Positions 24,549 through 33,595 are shown, numbered from the stretch's first letter. The stretch: DNA of 64,000 bases from Metapseudomonas boanensis (GCF_018704125.1 NZ_JAGTIS010000001.1:434001-498000); one strand, 5' to 3'. Notes: a model not told the origin generated them from the sequence alone. A program made the numbers and translations.

Positions 24549-25730
24549 TCAGGTACTACTGGTGCTGCGCAGCAGCCAGAGGCTCAACAGCACGCCGGCC
24601 AGCGCCATGCTCGCCGCTACCAGGAAAATCATGGCAAAGCCGGCGGCGCCGGCAATGGCGCCCATCAGCGGGCCCGCGATGCCCAGGGCGAGGTCGAAGA
24701 ATACGGCATAGGCGCCCAGTGCAGAACTGCGACTGGCCGCTGGAATTCGCGAAACCGCTTCCACGCCCAGCGCAGGGTAGACCAGCGACAGGCCAAGGCC
24801 AGTCAGCGCTGCGCCGGCCAGGCTCAGCCAGGGCGTTGGAGCGATCCATAACAGCAGCAGGCCCAGGCTTTCTACGCTCAATGACAGGATCGCGACCCGA
24901 TAGCCGCCCAAGTGCCTGATGCTGTTGACGAACAGCAGCCGCGCTCCAATGAAGGCGCAGCCGAATGCAGTCAGGCAGTAGGCTGCGCCGTCCCAGCCCT
25001 GGCTCGCGTAATACAGGGTGATGAAGGTGGCCAGGGTGCCGAAGCCGATTGAGCCAAGCGCTAGCGCCGTGCCGTTGGGGGCGATGCGCAGGAAGACGTT
25101 GTGGAAGGGCAGCCGTTCGCCGTGCACGATCGGCGCCGGCGGTTTGTTCCAGGCCATCAGCAGCGCCAGGGTGCAGAGCAGGGCCATCAGCGCGCCGATG
25201 CTCCACAGACCCAGATGCGCGGCCATCACCACACCCAGTGGGGCGCCCACGGCGATAGCACCGTAGGACGCAATCCCATTCCACGAAATGACCCGGGCCA
25301 TGTTCTCGGCGCCCACCCGGCCAACGCCCCAGCTGATCGAGCCCGTTCCGACAAGCCCCTGGCCGATCCCGAGCGCCACGCGTCCTGCCAGCAGGAGCAC
25401 CAGGCTGGGCAGCGGCCATGCCTGTAGGGTCGTGGAGAGTAAGGTGAGTATCCCGCTGAGGCCGCAGAAGGCCATGCCGTAGAGGACGGCGCGTTTGGCA
25501 CCGAGGCGGTCCGCCAGGCTGCCAGACATCGGCCGGGAAAGCAGGGTGGCCAGGTACTGCGAGCTGATCACGATCCCCGCCATGATCGAGCCATAGCCCA
25601 TGTTGTCGTGTACGTAGCCCGGCAACACGGCAATGGGCAGGCCAACACAGAAGAAACTGATGAAGGTGAAGAAAACGACGGAGATGATCTGCAAGGTAGT
25701 GGAGGACGCAGACAGCTGGGGCGTGCTCAT
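24549..25730 (-). CDS. MFS transporter (YhhS/YfcJ-like)
   Basis: About 393 residues with twelve hydrophobic segments. The loop-2 motif [17 protein letters not shown] is well conserved, and [20 protein letters not shown] resembles the YhhS/YfcJ sugar-efflux-like group. I prefer the ATG at 25730; an in-frame ATG at 25769 would add 13 residues and has no better ribosome site. Export of a drug or organic acid is likely but unproven. It heads the MFS-MmcQ-glycolipid-binding set. Confidence 0.87.
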   Translation of the reverse strand: MSTPQLSASSTTLQIISVVFFTFISFFCVGLPIAVLPGYVHDNMGYGSIMAGIVISSQYLATLLSRPMSGSLADRLGAKRAVLYGMAFCGLSGILTLLSTTLQAWPLPSLVLLLAGRVALGIGQGLVGTGSISWGVGRVGAENMARVISWNGIASYGAIAVGAPLGVVMAAHLGLWSIGALMALLCTLALLMAWNKPPAPIVHGERLPFHNVFLRIAPNGTALALGSIGFGTLATFITLYYASQGWDGAAYCLTAFGCAFIGARLLFVNSIRHLGGYRVAILSLSVESLGLLLLWIAPTPWLSLAGAALTGLGLSLVYPALGVEAVSRIPAASRSSALGAYAVFFDLALGIAGPLMGAIAGAAGFAMIFLVAASMALAGVLLSLWLLRSTSST

Positions 25731-25891
25731 GGCAGAACCTGGAAGAAGAGGGGAGGGGGCGGTGCTCATGATCGCCGAGTCCGATTGGGAAAGGAAGCGT
25801 GCTAACGATTGAGCGCGTCATTCACTCACCGAGATTTGCCGGGCTATTTCAACGCCGCAAAGCAGTACTTTCCTTCCCCGAGTCTGGAGGC

Positions 25892-26800
25892 TTACACCGG
25901 GGGGTGCAGCCCATGGTGGAAAGCCTCTACCAGATGTTCGATCCAGGCGCGCACGGCTGGCAGCATCCCACGTCTATGGGTGTAGACGGCCTGCAGGAAA
26001 CCGCCGGGTAGCCGCCAGTCCGGCAGTAGGCGTACCAGGCTACCGTCGCGGAGTTCCGCTTCGCAGTTCATTTGCGGCAGCATGCTGAAACCGAGCCCCA
26101 GGAGCGCCGCGCGCTTGCGCATCTCGAAGTCTTCCGTGCCCAGGCGCGCGTCCATTACCACTTCCTGTCGGTCGCCGAGGCTGTTTCGCAACTGGTAGTG
26201 CAAACGCCGGTCCGCCTCTGGAGCCCCTAGTGCCGGTAATTGCTGCAGGTCTTCCGGCCGGGTGATGGTCTTTCCCTGCAGCAACCTGGGGGATGCCACC
26301 AGCAAACTCACCGCCGGGCTGAGCTGGCGTGCGATCAGCGTTGGGTCTTCATCTCCTTCTTCGCGTACTCGCAAGGCCACATCCACGCCTTCTTCTCGCA
26401 GATCGACCCTGCGATTGGTCAGGATCAGGTCCAGTTGCACGAGCGGGTGCTGCTCAATGAACTCCAGGGTGATGGGGCGCAGTTGTGTGCGGCCCAACTC
26501 GACGGGACAGGATACCCGCAAGCGACCGCGCGGCTCGGCGGTCAGGCTGGCCACCACCTCGTCTGCCTGCTCGGCCTCTGCCAGCATCGCCTGGCAGTGC
26601 CGCAAGTAGCGCTCGCCGACGTCGGTCAACGCCAGCTTGCGTGTAGTGCGTTGCAGTAGGCGAACTCCCAGGCGCTCTTCCAGTTCTGCGATGCGCCGCG
26701 ACAGGCGAGATTTCGGAATGCCCAGCAGACGACCGGCGGTCGCGAACCCACCGTGTTCGACCACCTTGGCGAAGTAGAAAAGATCGTTGAGGTCCTGCAT
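25892..26800 (-). CDS. LysR-family transcriptional regulator
   Basis: A 302-residue LysR protein (MQDLNDLFYFAKVVEHGGF start, helix-turn-helix LLGIPKSRLSRRIAELEERL at about 24-43) of the AaeR/DsdC-like group that commonly sits beside azoreductase genes. It is divergent from the DUF1993 gene, with 152 bases between and a TGTTCC-GT-GGAACA palindrome in the gap. The likely targets are DUF1993 and azoR, with aromatic or quinone-like inducers (inference). The open frame continues 84 codons upstream without homology. Confidence 0.87.
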   Translation of the reverse strand: MQDLNDLFYFAKVVEHGGFATAGRLLGIPKSRLSRRIAELEERLGVRLLQRTTRKLALTDVGERYLRHCQAMLAEAEQADEVVASLTAEPRGRLRVSCPVELGRTQLRPITLEFIEQHPLVQLDLILTNRRVDLREEGVDVALRVREEGDEDPTLIARQLSPAVSLLVASPRLLQGKTITRPEDLQQLPALGAPEADRRLHYQLRNSLGDRQEVVMDARLGTEDFEMRKRAALLGLGFSMLPQMNCEAELRDGSLVRLLPDWRLPGGFLQAVYTHRRGMLPAVRAWIEHLVEAFHHGLHPPV

Positions 26801-26860
26801 GGTTTTGTCCTGCGTGTGGGACGAAATATGACATTTTCGGCTAGTTTGACGCGATTGATT

Positions 26861-26874
26861 TGTTCCGTGGAACA
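26861..26874. promoter_or_regulatory. candidate LysR operator TGTTCC-N2-GGAACA
   Basis: A perfect 6-bp inverted repeat midway between the divergent LysR (start 26800) and DUF1993 (start 26953) genes. Confidence 0.45.
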
Positions 26875-26952
26875 TTGGTTCGCGGAATTGCCGCGGCGCT
26901 CGACAAGGGCTATACCTGATCGACTTTCCCCACCCGAAACGGAGCAAGCACC

Positions 26953-27459
26953 ATGTCCTTGTCCATGTACGAGGCTTCAATACCGGTGTTCGTGCGCATG
27001 CTGGGCAACTTGTCGACGATTCTCGCCAAAGCCCAGGCCAATGCGGAAGCACGGAGTATCGAGCCCAAGGTTTTCATCGAGGCGCGGCTGGCGCCGGATA
27101 TGTTCCCGCTGGCTCGCCAGGTGCAGATCGCCAGCGATACGGCCAAGGGCTGCGCGGCCCGTCTCGCGGGCGTCGAGGTGCCGAGCTACCCCGATACCGA
27201 GTCAAGCTTCGCAGAACTCCAGGAGCGGATCGCCAAGACGGTGGAGTTCGTCCAGGGCATCCAGGCGGCCCAGCTGGAGGGCAGTGAAACCCGCATCGTC
27301 ACCCTGAAGATGCGCACCGGTGACCTGACATTCCCTGGCCAGGCGTACCTGCTGCACTTCGCTTTGCCGAACCTCTACTTCCACGTCACCACGGCCTACG
27401 CCATCCTCCGCCACAATGGCGTGGACGTGGGCAAGATGGACTTCCTCGGCGGCGTCTGA
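26953..27459 (+). CDS. DUF1993 family protein
   Basis: A 168-residue protein starting MSLSMYEASIPVFVRMLGNL, characteristic of DUF1993, a four-helix DinB-like bundle. The role is unknown; members often accompany LysR and FMN-reductase genes. The ATG at 26953 follows GGAGCAAGCACC. It lies between the divergent LysR and azoR, 209 bases before the latter. Confidence 0.85.
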   Translation: MSLSMYEASIPVFVRMLGNLSTILAKAQANAEARSIEPKVFIEARLAPDMFPLARQVQIASDTAKGCAARLAGVEVPSYPDTESSFAELQERIAKTVEFVQGIQAAQLEGSETRIVTLKMRTGDLTFPGQAYLLHFALPNLYFHVTTAYAILRHNGVDVGKMDFLGGV

Positions 27460-27463
27460 ACCG

Positions 27464-27492
27464 TCGTTGGCGCTGAGCGCAGCGAAGCCCAA
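27464..27492. repeat. short palindromic repeat in the DUF1993-azoR gap
   Basis: The stretch CGTTGGCGCTGAGCGCAGCG followed by AAGCCCAACG is an inverted element of the GTTGGGCTTCGCTGCGCTCAG type scattered in Pseudomonas genomes. A second partial copy (CAGGGCTCAGCCCAACC) follows near 27525. Confidence 0.5.
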
Positions 27493-27668
27493 CGATTCTT
27501 TTGTTGGAACCTTGTCGGGTTTCGCAGGGCTCAGCCCAACCAAAGCAGATTCGTCCCATGAGTGGGACGCTGAGTCACGAAATTGCCGGCTAATCAACCT
27601 TTGTGCTCATCAGTAGGATTACCCCATCCCGATCAGCAGTCGCCGATCGATCAATTGAGGAAACCTAC

Positions 27669-28277
27669 ATGAAACTTCTGCACCTTGATTCCAGCATCCT
27701 CGGCGACGCATCCGCCTCCCGTCAGCTGAGCCGCTCCGTGGTTGAAGCCTGGCAGGCCGCCGAACCCGCCACCCAAGTCACCTACCGTGACCTGGCCAGT
27801 GATGCCCTGAGTCACCTGTCTGCCCTGAGCCTGGTGGCAGGTGGAACACCTGCCGAGCTGCGCGACGCTGCCCAGAAGTACGAGGCTGAACTCGGCGAAA
27901 CCACCTTGAAGGAATTCCTGGCTGCCGACGCCATTGTCATCGGCGCGCCGATGTACAACTTCGCCGTGCCGACCCAGCTCAAGGCCTGGATCGACCGTAT
28001 CGCTGTCGCAGGCAAGACCTTCACCTACACGGAAGCCGGCCCGCAGGGCCTGGCGGGTGGCAAGAAGGTGGTGATCGTCTCCACCGCCGGTGGTGTCCAC
28101 AACGGTCAGCCCAGTGGCAGCGCCCATGAAGATTACCTGCGCTTCGTACTTGGCTTCCTCGGCATCACCGATATCGAGATCATCCGCGCGCAGGGCCTGG
28201 CCTACGGCGAAGAGCCGCGCGCCAATGCCATCAGCGCTGCCCAGGAGCAGATCGGCGAGCTGTTCGCCACGGCCTGA
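27669..28277 (+). CDS. azoR: FMN-dependent NADH-azoreductase
   Basis: A 202-residue flavodoxin-fold enzyme reducing azo dyes and quinones with NAD(P)H. The phosphate-binding N-terminus ([18 protein letters not shown]), the flavin-contact motif [19 protein letters not shown] and STAGGVH near residue 140 are diagnostic. The ATG at 27669 has a GAGGAAACC ribosome site. It is probably controlled by the LysR at 25892 together with DUF1993. A long hairpin follows the stop. Confidence 0.92.
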   Translation: MKLLHLDSSILGDASASRQLSRSVVEAWQAAEPATQVTYRDLASDALSHLSALSLVAGGTPAELRDAAQKYEAELGETTLKEFLAADAIVIGAPMYNFAVPTQLKAWIDRIAVAGKTFTYTEAGPQGLAGGKKVVIVSTAGGVHNGQPSGSAHEDYLRFVLGFLGITDIEIIRAQGLAYGEEPRANAISAAQEQIGELFATA

Positions 28278-28284
28278 TCCGGTT

Positions 28285-28332
28285 GCCTGAAACGACCAAG
28301 CCCCGCTAATGCGGGGCTTGGTCGTTTCAGGC
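28285..28332. terminator. bidirectional terminator, 22-bp perfect stem
   Basis: Arms 28285-28306 and 28311-28332 pair without a mismatch around a TAAT loop. It lies between the convergent azoR and ABC-F genes and can serve both strands. Confidence 0.85.
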
Positions 28333-28405
28333 TTCTAATGCTTCGGAGGAAACGTGTAGGGGAGAATTCATTCCTCCCTACAAGCCCTCAGCTTGTCCCG
28401 GCAGG

Positions 28406-29995
28406 TTAGACGATCACGCCCTGGCTGCGCAGGTAGTCGTCGTAGGTGCCGCTGAAGTCGGTCACGCTGGTTTCCGACAACTCGATGATGCGGGTGGCCA
28501 GGGAGCCGACGAACTCGCGGTCATGACTGACGAAGATCAGCGTGCCCGGGTAGTTTTCCAGCGCCAGGTTCAGCGCTTCGATCGATTCCATGTCCAGGTG
28601 GTTGGTCGGCTCGTCCATCACCAGCACGTTGGGACGCTTCAGGATCAGCTTGCCGAACAGCATGCGGCCTTGCTCGCCGCCGGAAATCACCTTGACCGAC
28701 TTCTTGATCTCATCGTTGGAGAACAGCATGCGGCCGAGGGTACCCCGCACCAGTTGCTCGCCGCCCTGGGTCCACTGGCCCATCCAGTCGAACAGGGTCA
28801 CGTCGTCGGCGAAGTCTTCGGCATGATCCTGGGCGAAATAGCCGACATCGGCGCTTTCGGTCCATTTGACTTCACCGGCATCCGGCGTGAGTTCACCTAC
28901 CAGACAGCGCAGCAGAGTGGTCTTGCCGATACCGTTGGGGCCGATGATGGCGACACGCTCGCCGGCTTCGATCTGCAGGTTCAGGCCCTTGAACAGTGGC
29001 TTGTCCTCGAAACCCTTGGCCAGCTTCTCCAAGGTCACCGCCTGGCGGTGCAGCTTCTTGTGCTGCTCGAAACGGATGAAGGGGCTGACGCGGCTAGATG
29101 GTTTGACCTCTTCCAGCTGGATCTTGTCGATCTGCCGTGCACGGCTGGTGGCCTGCTTGGCCTTGGAGGCGTTGGCCGAGAAGCGGCTGACAAAGGTCTG
29201 CAGTTCGGCGATCTGTGCCTTCTTCTTGGCGTTGTCCGAGAGCAGGCGTTCGCGGGCCTGGGTGGCCGCGGTCATGTACTCGTCATAGTTACCTGGGAAG
29301 AGGCGCAGCTCGCCGTAGTCCAGGTCGGCCATGTGGGTGCAGACGCTGTTCAGGAAGTGACGGTCGTGGGAAATGATGATCATGGTGCTGTTGCGCTCGC
29401 GCAGCACGCTTTCCAGCCAGCGGATGGTGTTGATGTCCAGGTGGTTGGTCGGTTCGTCCAGCAGCAGCACGTCTGGATCGGAGAACAGCGCCTGCGCCAG
29501 CAGCACGCGCAGTTTCCAGCCGGGGGAAACAGCGCTCATCGGGCCGAAGTGTTGGTCCAGCGGGATGCCGACGCCGAGAAGCAGTTCGCCGGCGCGGGAT
29601 TCGGCGGTGTAGCCGTCCATCTCGGCGAAGTGCACTTCCAGCTCGGCCACGGCCATGCCGTCCTCTTCGCTCATCTCCGGCAGCGAGTAGATGCGGTCGC
29701 GCTCGGCCTTCACCGCCCAGAGCTCGGTGTGGCCCATGATCACCGTGTCGATCACGCTGAAGTTTTCGTAGGCGAACTGGTCCTGGCGCAGTTTGCCCAG
29801 GCGCACGTTGGGCTCCAGCATCACCTGGCCGGCCGACGGTTCCAGGTCGCCGCCAAGGATCTTCATGAAGGTCGACTTACCGCAGCCGTTGGCCCCGATC
29901 AGGCCGTAGCGGTTACCGTTGCCGAATTTAACGGAAACGTTCTCGAACAGCGGCTTGGCGCCGAACTGCATGGTGATATTTGCGGTGGAGATCAA
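28406..29995 (-). CDS. ABC-F family ATPase (YbiT-like)
   Basis: A 529-residue cytosolic protein with two ABC domains and no membrane part, of the translation-factor ABC-F group. The first domain has Walker [10 protein letters not shown] and the variant signature [14 protein letters not shown]; the second has GPNGIGKTT and [13 protein letters not shown]. Both have LDEPTNHLD or MDEPTNHLD Walker B motifs, with a charged linker between ([20 protein letters not shown]). Length and the variant first signature fit YbiT. It is a single gene facing azoR. Confidence 0.92.
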   Translation of the reverse strand: MISTANITMQFGAKPLFENVSVKFGNGNRYGLIGANGCGKSTFMKILGGDLEPSAGQVMLEPNVRLGKLRQDQFAYENFSVIDTVIMGHTELWAVKAERDRIYSLPEMSEEDGMAVAELEVHFAEMDGYTAESRAGELLLGVGIPLDQHFGPMSAVSPGWKLRVLLAQALFSDPDVLLLDEPTNHLDINTIRWLESVLRERNSTMIIISHDRHFLNSVCTHMADLDYGELRLFPGNYDEYMTAATQARERLLSDNAKKKAQIAELQTFVSRFSANASKAKQATSRARQIDKIQLEEVKPSSRVSPFIRFEQHKKLHRQAVTLEKLAKGFEDKPLFKGLNLQIEAGERVAIIGPNGIGKTTLLRCLVGELTPDAGEVKWTESADVGYFAQDHAEDFADDVTLFDWMGQWTQGGEQLVRGTLGRMLFSNDEIKKSVKVISGGEQGRMLFGKLILKRPNVLVMDEPTNHLDMESIEALNLALENYPGTLIFVSHDREFVGSLATRIIELSETSVTDFSGTYDDYLRSQGVIV

Positions 29996-30015
29996 GGGTT
30001 TTACCTATCAATAAC

Positions 30016-30246
30016 TTACAAGTGGCCGCTTTCGGCTGATAGCGATTTGATATCAATGTTCAGCTTTTCAAGCTCGTGCCAGTCGGAGCACAAGTTGATC
30101 CAGCAGGCGTACGTCGACAGCAACATCTGCATGCGGAGGCCGAGTTGCTGGGAGATGAAAGCGGGATTGATGCCGGATATCCGGCAGATTGTCGCATAGG
30201 TGTGCCAGTAATTGCATGGCGAGCGGTTTCTGATCCCCGGCGCCAT
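30016..30246 (-). pseudogene. C-terminal remnant of a phage/island tyrosine integrase
   Basis: This frame reads like the end of a tyrosine recombinase: RNRSPCNYWHTYATICRISG, then INPAFISQQLGLRMQMLLST, then YACWINLCSDWHELEKL. The HTYAT block and the STYACW tyrosine region of the active site are recognisable, but the usual LGH histidine has become LGL and everything upstream of about 30240 is missing. It is a decayed end of an integrase, probably the scar of a lost genomic island. I could not find an attachment repeat or tRNA beside it. Confidence 0.68.
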
Positions 30247-30565
30247 CGTGGTAGGGCGCTACCGGTGGTGGATGCAGAAGGCCTCTTGCATGTGCCCTCG
30301 GCTCTTGGAGGTCGCGACAATCCAGGGTCCACGCACGTGACCTTCAACCCCGTCTTTCCGACATTTGGTATGCGCCTGGGCCACCTTCCTGCAGAGGTTT
30401 ACGCGATGCGAGTCGGAGTACGAATCGTTCCAGCGCCGCAGCATCGTCATGATCCGGTCGACCCGGCAGCATCCAATCAAGGTTCAGCGCAAGCTGGTGG
30501 TTGAGTTGGGTCAATTCACGCTGGCACTGGCGCCAAGTGAGCAGCAGCCTAGAGTTGGTACTTGG

Positions 30566-31036
30566 TTGAGAGAAAAATCAGGCGTAAGCCAAGTCTCAAA
30601 AAGGACTCTTGATGGTCGAATTGCGGCGCGCTTGCTTTGGCACGGGATGTTCCTCTTCCTGCTCGGACTTGGCGTGGGCCTCGTCGAGCCGCAGTTCAGC
30701 AACCCGCGTATGGGCCTTGCCGCTCATCTAGAGGGCGTCATGAACGGCACTTTCCTGCTGGCGATCGGGGCGGCCTGGACAGAGGTCCGTCTCGGCGCAC
30801 GAACAAGGGCTGTTGCGTACTGGACTGTACTTTACGGAACCTATGCCAACTGGGCCTTCACGACGTTGGCTGCGGTTTTCGGTACGGCAGCCATGTCACC
30901 CATCACTGCAGCCGGGTATAGCGGAGCACCTTGGCAGGAAAGCCTGGTGACGCTCGGCTTTGTTTCGGTCGGACTCTCTATCGTTGTCGCCTCGTTGCTC
31001 TTGCTCTGGGGGTTTTCCCGCGGCGCGAAGGTCTGA
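30566..31036 (+). CDS. hydroxylaminobenzene-mutase-like (HAB) integral membrane protein
   Basis: The conserved part (from RLLWHGMFLFLLGLGVGLVE at about 30629 to the stop) has four hydrophobic segments, including AAHLEGVMNGTFLLAIGAAW and VLYGTYANWAFTTLAAVFG. It resembles the HabA family, which rearranges hydroxylaminobenzene to 2-aminophenol. The start is unclear. I used the in-frame TTG at 30566. An AAGGACTCTTG-ATG at about 30612 has a better ribosome site but is in the wrong frame, so a frameshift near the 5' end is possible. Upstream DNA to 30340 has no homology I recognise. Confidence 0.55.
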   Translation: MREKSGVSQVSKRTLDGRIAARLLWHGMFLFLLGLGVGLVEPQFSNPRMGLAAHLEGVMNGTFLLAIGAAWTEVRLGARTRAVAYWTVLYGTYANWAFTTLAAVFGTAAMSPITAAGYSGAPWQESLVTLGFVSVGLSIVVASLLLLWGFSRGAKV

Positions 31037-31128
31037 CCGGGCAGGTTCTACCCACGTTGAGGTTTGCGATGGGCATGGTGGTGTTCTGCCGAGCTATATT
31101 GCCAGCAGGCGCTGACAAGGAGGTTGGT

Positions 31129-31386
31129 ATGGCAAGGGACTATACGGATGGTCGTTATAAGGTTTACCTGGGCCGAACCGCAGGCGCTCCCAGGGTGGGG
31201 CGCATCGACGGTGACGAATTCGTCAGGAGCGACAGCAACCAGTTGCTCTACCGCCTCGAAGGCAAAGATGTTTATGACATGAGTGGCGAACATGTCGGCG
31301 AGATCATGGATGCCGGCGATTTCGCCATGGTTGTGAAGCGCAGCCCTACGAGTATCGACTGCATACTCGTCTTCGTGCCTGAGTAA
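31129..31386 (+). CDS. small hypothetical protein, 85 residues
   Basis: Starts MARDYTDGRYKVYLGR with a strong AAGGAGGTT ribosome site. The sequence suggests a small beta-barrel with repeated short strands (GRIDGDEFVRSD, QLLYRLEGKDVYDM, EHVGEIMDAGDFAMVV). No known domain comes to mind. It follows the HAB-like gene by 92 bases on the same strand and may share its transcript. Confidence 0.6.
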   Translation: MARDYTDGRYKVYLGRTAGAPRVGRIDGDEFVRSDSNQLLYRLEGKDVYDMSGEHVGEIMDAGDFAMVVKRSPTSIDCILVFVPE

Positions 31387-31806
31387 CCGGTCCCGATACA
31401 CCCGATTTCATAGAGTGCGGGACATTGGTGAGCCACGGAATGGCAATAACCTGCCGAAAGGACAAGGGCCGCCACGGTCCCGGGACAAAGATTGGTACTA
31501 CCCCGTGGCGGCAATAGGAAACGCCCAAAAGAACAACTCCAGCGTAGCAATTTGATCGCACACGGCCAGCGCCACTCGTTCGGCCAATTGGTGCGTTCGG
31601 CTGCGTTGGAAGTCATCGTTGCCATGAGCTGCGATGCATTGAGCGCCGCTTATGCAGGGCTGCAGTGGATGCGTCCTCATACGACAAAGCCCGCGCAAGG
31701 CGTAATGCTGTTCACATACGAAAGAACGCCGCTTTTCCTTCAGCAGGAGGGCGGCGCTTTTGGTTTTACATCATCACGAAGTTGTTTCTGTTGGGCAGGT
31801 ATCTCT

Positions 31807-31865
31807 CGTAGGAGCGAGCTCTGCTCGCGAACCCGCCTCCTTCGCGAGCAGAGCTCGCTCCTACG
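31807..31865. repeat. REP palindrome with perfect 25-bp arms
   Basis: 31807-31831 and 31841-31865 are exact inverted copies around a 9-base loop. The core is the CGTAGGAGCGAGC...CTCGCGAA repeat seen elsewhere in the window. Confidence 0.85.
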
Positions 31866-31880
31866 GGGCCTTCAGCTTGG

Positions 31881-31938
31881 TAGCCCGGATGAAATCGGGG
31901 GAAAAGTCCAACCGCTGCCCCCGGATTCATCCGGGCTA
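31881..31938. repeat. TAGCCCGGATGAA palindromic repeat
   Basis: TAGCCCGGATGAA (31881-31893) and TTCATCCGGGCTA (31926-31938) are exact inverted arms of a common Pseudomonas intergenic repeat. Confidence 0.75.
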
Positions 31939-32052
31939 CGAGATGGCAGACTGCTCCGAAGGCCGGTCACGCCCCCTCCTCATACGTGCTGACGCCTGCC
32001 TAAGTGAACAGCATTACGCGCAAGGCGGGCTTTGTCGTTGGGGGCTGATCTT

Positions 32053-32298
32053 TCAGCAGTCCAGGGAGCTGAACACTGGCCTGCCGGATTCGTCCACGCG
32101 AAGCAGCTTATCGAGGGCGTCATCCGCCGCTTGAATTGCATCGGATCGGCGGGTGAAGTGTGTACGGTCGTAGACCTGATGGAGGAGCGGTTCTGCGTAA
32201 GATCCGTGCGGTCTGATTGCAACAAACGCTAAAGCATGATCACCGTTGAGTCGGGCTTCGCTCCAGGCGGCGTGCCCTGGGAAGTCTCGTCTGTTCAT
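32053..32298 (-). CDS. small hypothetical protein, 81 residues
   Basis: A short frame starting MNRRDFPGHAAWSEARLNGD with a TGGAGG ribosome site 6 bases upstream of the ATG. The composition is ordinary for a cytosolic protein and the C-terminal half looks helical (RRSDAIQAADDALDKLLRV). No domain is recognised. It stands alone in the repeat-rich accessory stretch; coding status rests on the ribosome site and codon pattern. Confidence 0.5.
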   Translation of the reverse strand: MNRRDFPGHAAWSEARLNGDHALAFVAIRPHGSYAEPLLHQVYDRTHFTRRSDAIQAADDALDKLLRVDESGRPVFSSLDC

Positions 32299-32464
32299 GG
32301 CGGCCTCCAGCAGGTTGCGTCTTAGAAGATGGACTTCAAATATGGACCAGGAATCCTCATTTGGTAGGGCGACCTGACGAAGGGATGGGTGATAAAGAGA
32401 AGTTCGCCCAGGGTCGGCTGGATCTTTGAAGTTGATCTACCGGTGATGAGGGCTGCTGCCTGTC

Positions 32465-32827
32465 TCAGATTCCCTTCCAGAACTCGTACATCGCATAGAT
32501 CACCCCGATGGCCAGCATCCAGCGAACCAGCCCGAGTAATTCCTTGCGGGTCATGACCCACCAGGCCACCAGAGCGATCATCACGGCCAATCCCAGCTGT
32601 TGCGCTTTGCTTTCTACTGTCTGCGAGTACGCGATATAAAAACCCATTGCCAGTGATCCGAGCCCGACGACCACCTTCATCGGATCACTCATTGTGTGGG
32701 TTGTCTCGTTCCTTTTGACCGCTCCCGACCCCTTGCAGGAGGAGCAGGACTCGAACTTGGTGACTCCGTTCTCAAAATGAGTTTTCCTGCCTGTTCCGTT
32801 GCAGTTGGTGCACATCGACGTAGCCAT
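32465..32827 (-). CDS. small membrane protein with DnaJ-type zinc motif
   Basis: 120 residues. The N-terminus carries two CxxCxGxG motifs (Cys6/Cys9 and Cys28/Cys31), as in the DnaJ zinc centre, enough to bind one Zn. It is followed by three hydrophobic segments (about 51-69, 79-93, 100-118) and a short tail. There is no J domain. It could be a membrane-anchored zinc-ribbon protein with a folding or redox role (inference). The ATG at 32827 has a CGGAGAAC ribosome site. Confidence 0.68.
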   Translation of the reverse strand: MATSMCTNCNGTGRKTHFENGVTKFESCSSCKGSGAVKRNETTHTMSDPMKVVVGLGSLAMGFYIAYSQTVESKAQQLGLAVMIALVAWWVMTRKELLGLVRWMLAIGVIYAMYEFWKGI

Positions 32828-33062
32828 AGGCGAGTTCTCCGTAGATCTTTTTCCTCGCCTACTGCTACCCGAATACGTCCATCGAAAGGTCTGGCGTGCT
32901 GATGCTGGTGTTATAGCCAACGCAGCCTGTCGTCGGCGTGCGCTCTGGCAGGAAAATGAGGGGCTTGGTCGGCGGTATGGCAAGGGCTGAAGGCGGGGGG
33001 AGTAACAGGGTCGCAATCCGTTGCGAATGCAGAGGATGGGGAATGAAACAGGAGGAACGCAC

Positions 33063-33101
33063 GCGGGCTGATACCAATCGCGATACCAGCCCGCAGGTTT
33101 T
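33063..33101 (+). terminator. possible terminator in the 32828-33196 gap
   Basis: GCGGGCTG (33063-33070) and CAGCCCGC (33087-33094) pair perfectly and are followed by AGGTTTTG. The 369-base gap 32828-33196 otherwise shows no gene I can support. Confidence 0.35.
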
Positions 33102-33136
33102 GATGATTGGTCGTGCCGATAACTCGCTGAGGTGAG

Positions 33137-33160
33137 AAGCGCGCAAAAGTGCGCGCTTTT
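33137..33160. terminator. intrinsic terminator near ppiC 3' end
   Basis: AAGCGCGCA (33137-33145), loop AAAG, TGCGCGCTT (33150-33158), then TT. It lies 37 bases beyond the ppiC stop; it is better placed for plus-strand termination but usable on both strands. Confidence 0.6.
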
Positions 33161-33196
33161 AGCAATTTAGCGCCGCTTCGGGGATCGGCCGTCGTT

Positions 33197-33475
33197 TCAG
33201 TCGCGGAAGAACACCTGCACCAGGTGGTAGCCAAACTGGCTTTTCACAGGGCCGTGGATGGTACGGACGGGCTTCTTGAAAATCACTTGGTCGATCACCC
33301 GCACCATCTGGCCTGGGCGGACTTCGCCGAGGTCGCCGCCGCGCTTGGCGGAAGGGCAGATGGAGTGCTTCTTGGCCAGGGTGGCGAAATCCTCGCCATT
33401 GGCCAGGCGCTTTTTCAGTTGTTCGGCTTCCGCCTCGGTCTTGACCAGGATGTGGCGGGCAAGGGCCTTGGCCAT
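33197..33475 (-). CDS. ppiC: parvulin-type peptidyl-prolyl cis-trans isomerase
   Basis: A 92-residue stand-alone parvulin domain, cytosolic, accelerating proline isomerisation during folding. MAKALARHILVKTEAEAEQL, KKHSICPSAKRGGDLGEVRP and the C-terminal KSQFGYHLVQV are textbook PpiC segments, including the His and Cys/Ser positions of the active site. It is divergent from the PilT/PilU-like gene, with 120 bases between the starts. In P. aeruginosa a ppiC copy lies next to the aacS/dhc genes, which agrees with what follows here. Confidence 0.92.
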   Translation of the reverse strand: MAKALARHILVKTEAEAEQLKKRLANGEDFATLAKKHSICPSAKRGGDLGEVRPGQMVRVIDQVIFKKPVRTIHGPVKSQFGYHLVQVFFRD

Positions 33476-33595
33476 GGGAATTCCTCGTGGACTGTGGAGC
33501 CGTTCATTGTGCCCGACCGGGCGTCGGTCATACAGTTGCCTCTTTTCGATCCGCTGTGCGGATGCGTTGACCCTCCACTGGATTACGGACGCCCC

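Larger units (their letters stand above)
31681..32037. repeat. 357-base segment bounded by 35-base imperfect inverted repeats (MITE-like)
   Basis: The left end 31681-31715 and the reverse complement of 32003-32037 share ACGACAAAGCCCGC and CGTAATGCTGTTCAC, differing only in a central hexamer (GCAAGG against CTTGCG). Between them are a terminator-like hairpin (about 31726-31769), a REP palindrome and a second palindrome, but no gene I can support. It could be a non-autonomous mobile element or a repeat cluster. The gap 31387-31680 also holds no supported gene. Confidence 0.5.

Noticed and set aside
28523-30199. 558-codon plus-strand open frame
   Set aside because: It is antisense to the ABC-F ATPase and its composition (many His, Gln, Val, Gly) is that of a mirrored gene.
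30365-30565. Long N-terminal extension of the HAB-mutase-like frame
   Set aside because: The extension has no homology, includes DNA that looks coding on the other strand, and no good ribosome site precedes 30365.
31492-31992. 166-codon plus-strand frame in the repeat field
   Set aside because: It runs through a terminator hairpin, a REP palindrome and a second repeat, and has no protein-like pattern.
32938-33135. 65-codon plus-strand frame
   Set aside because: It crosses a terminator-like hairpin, and its internal ATG at 33043 lacks a clear ribosome site or conservation.
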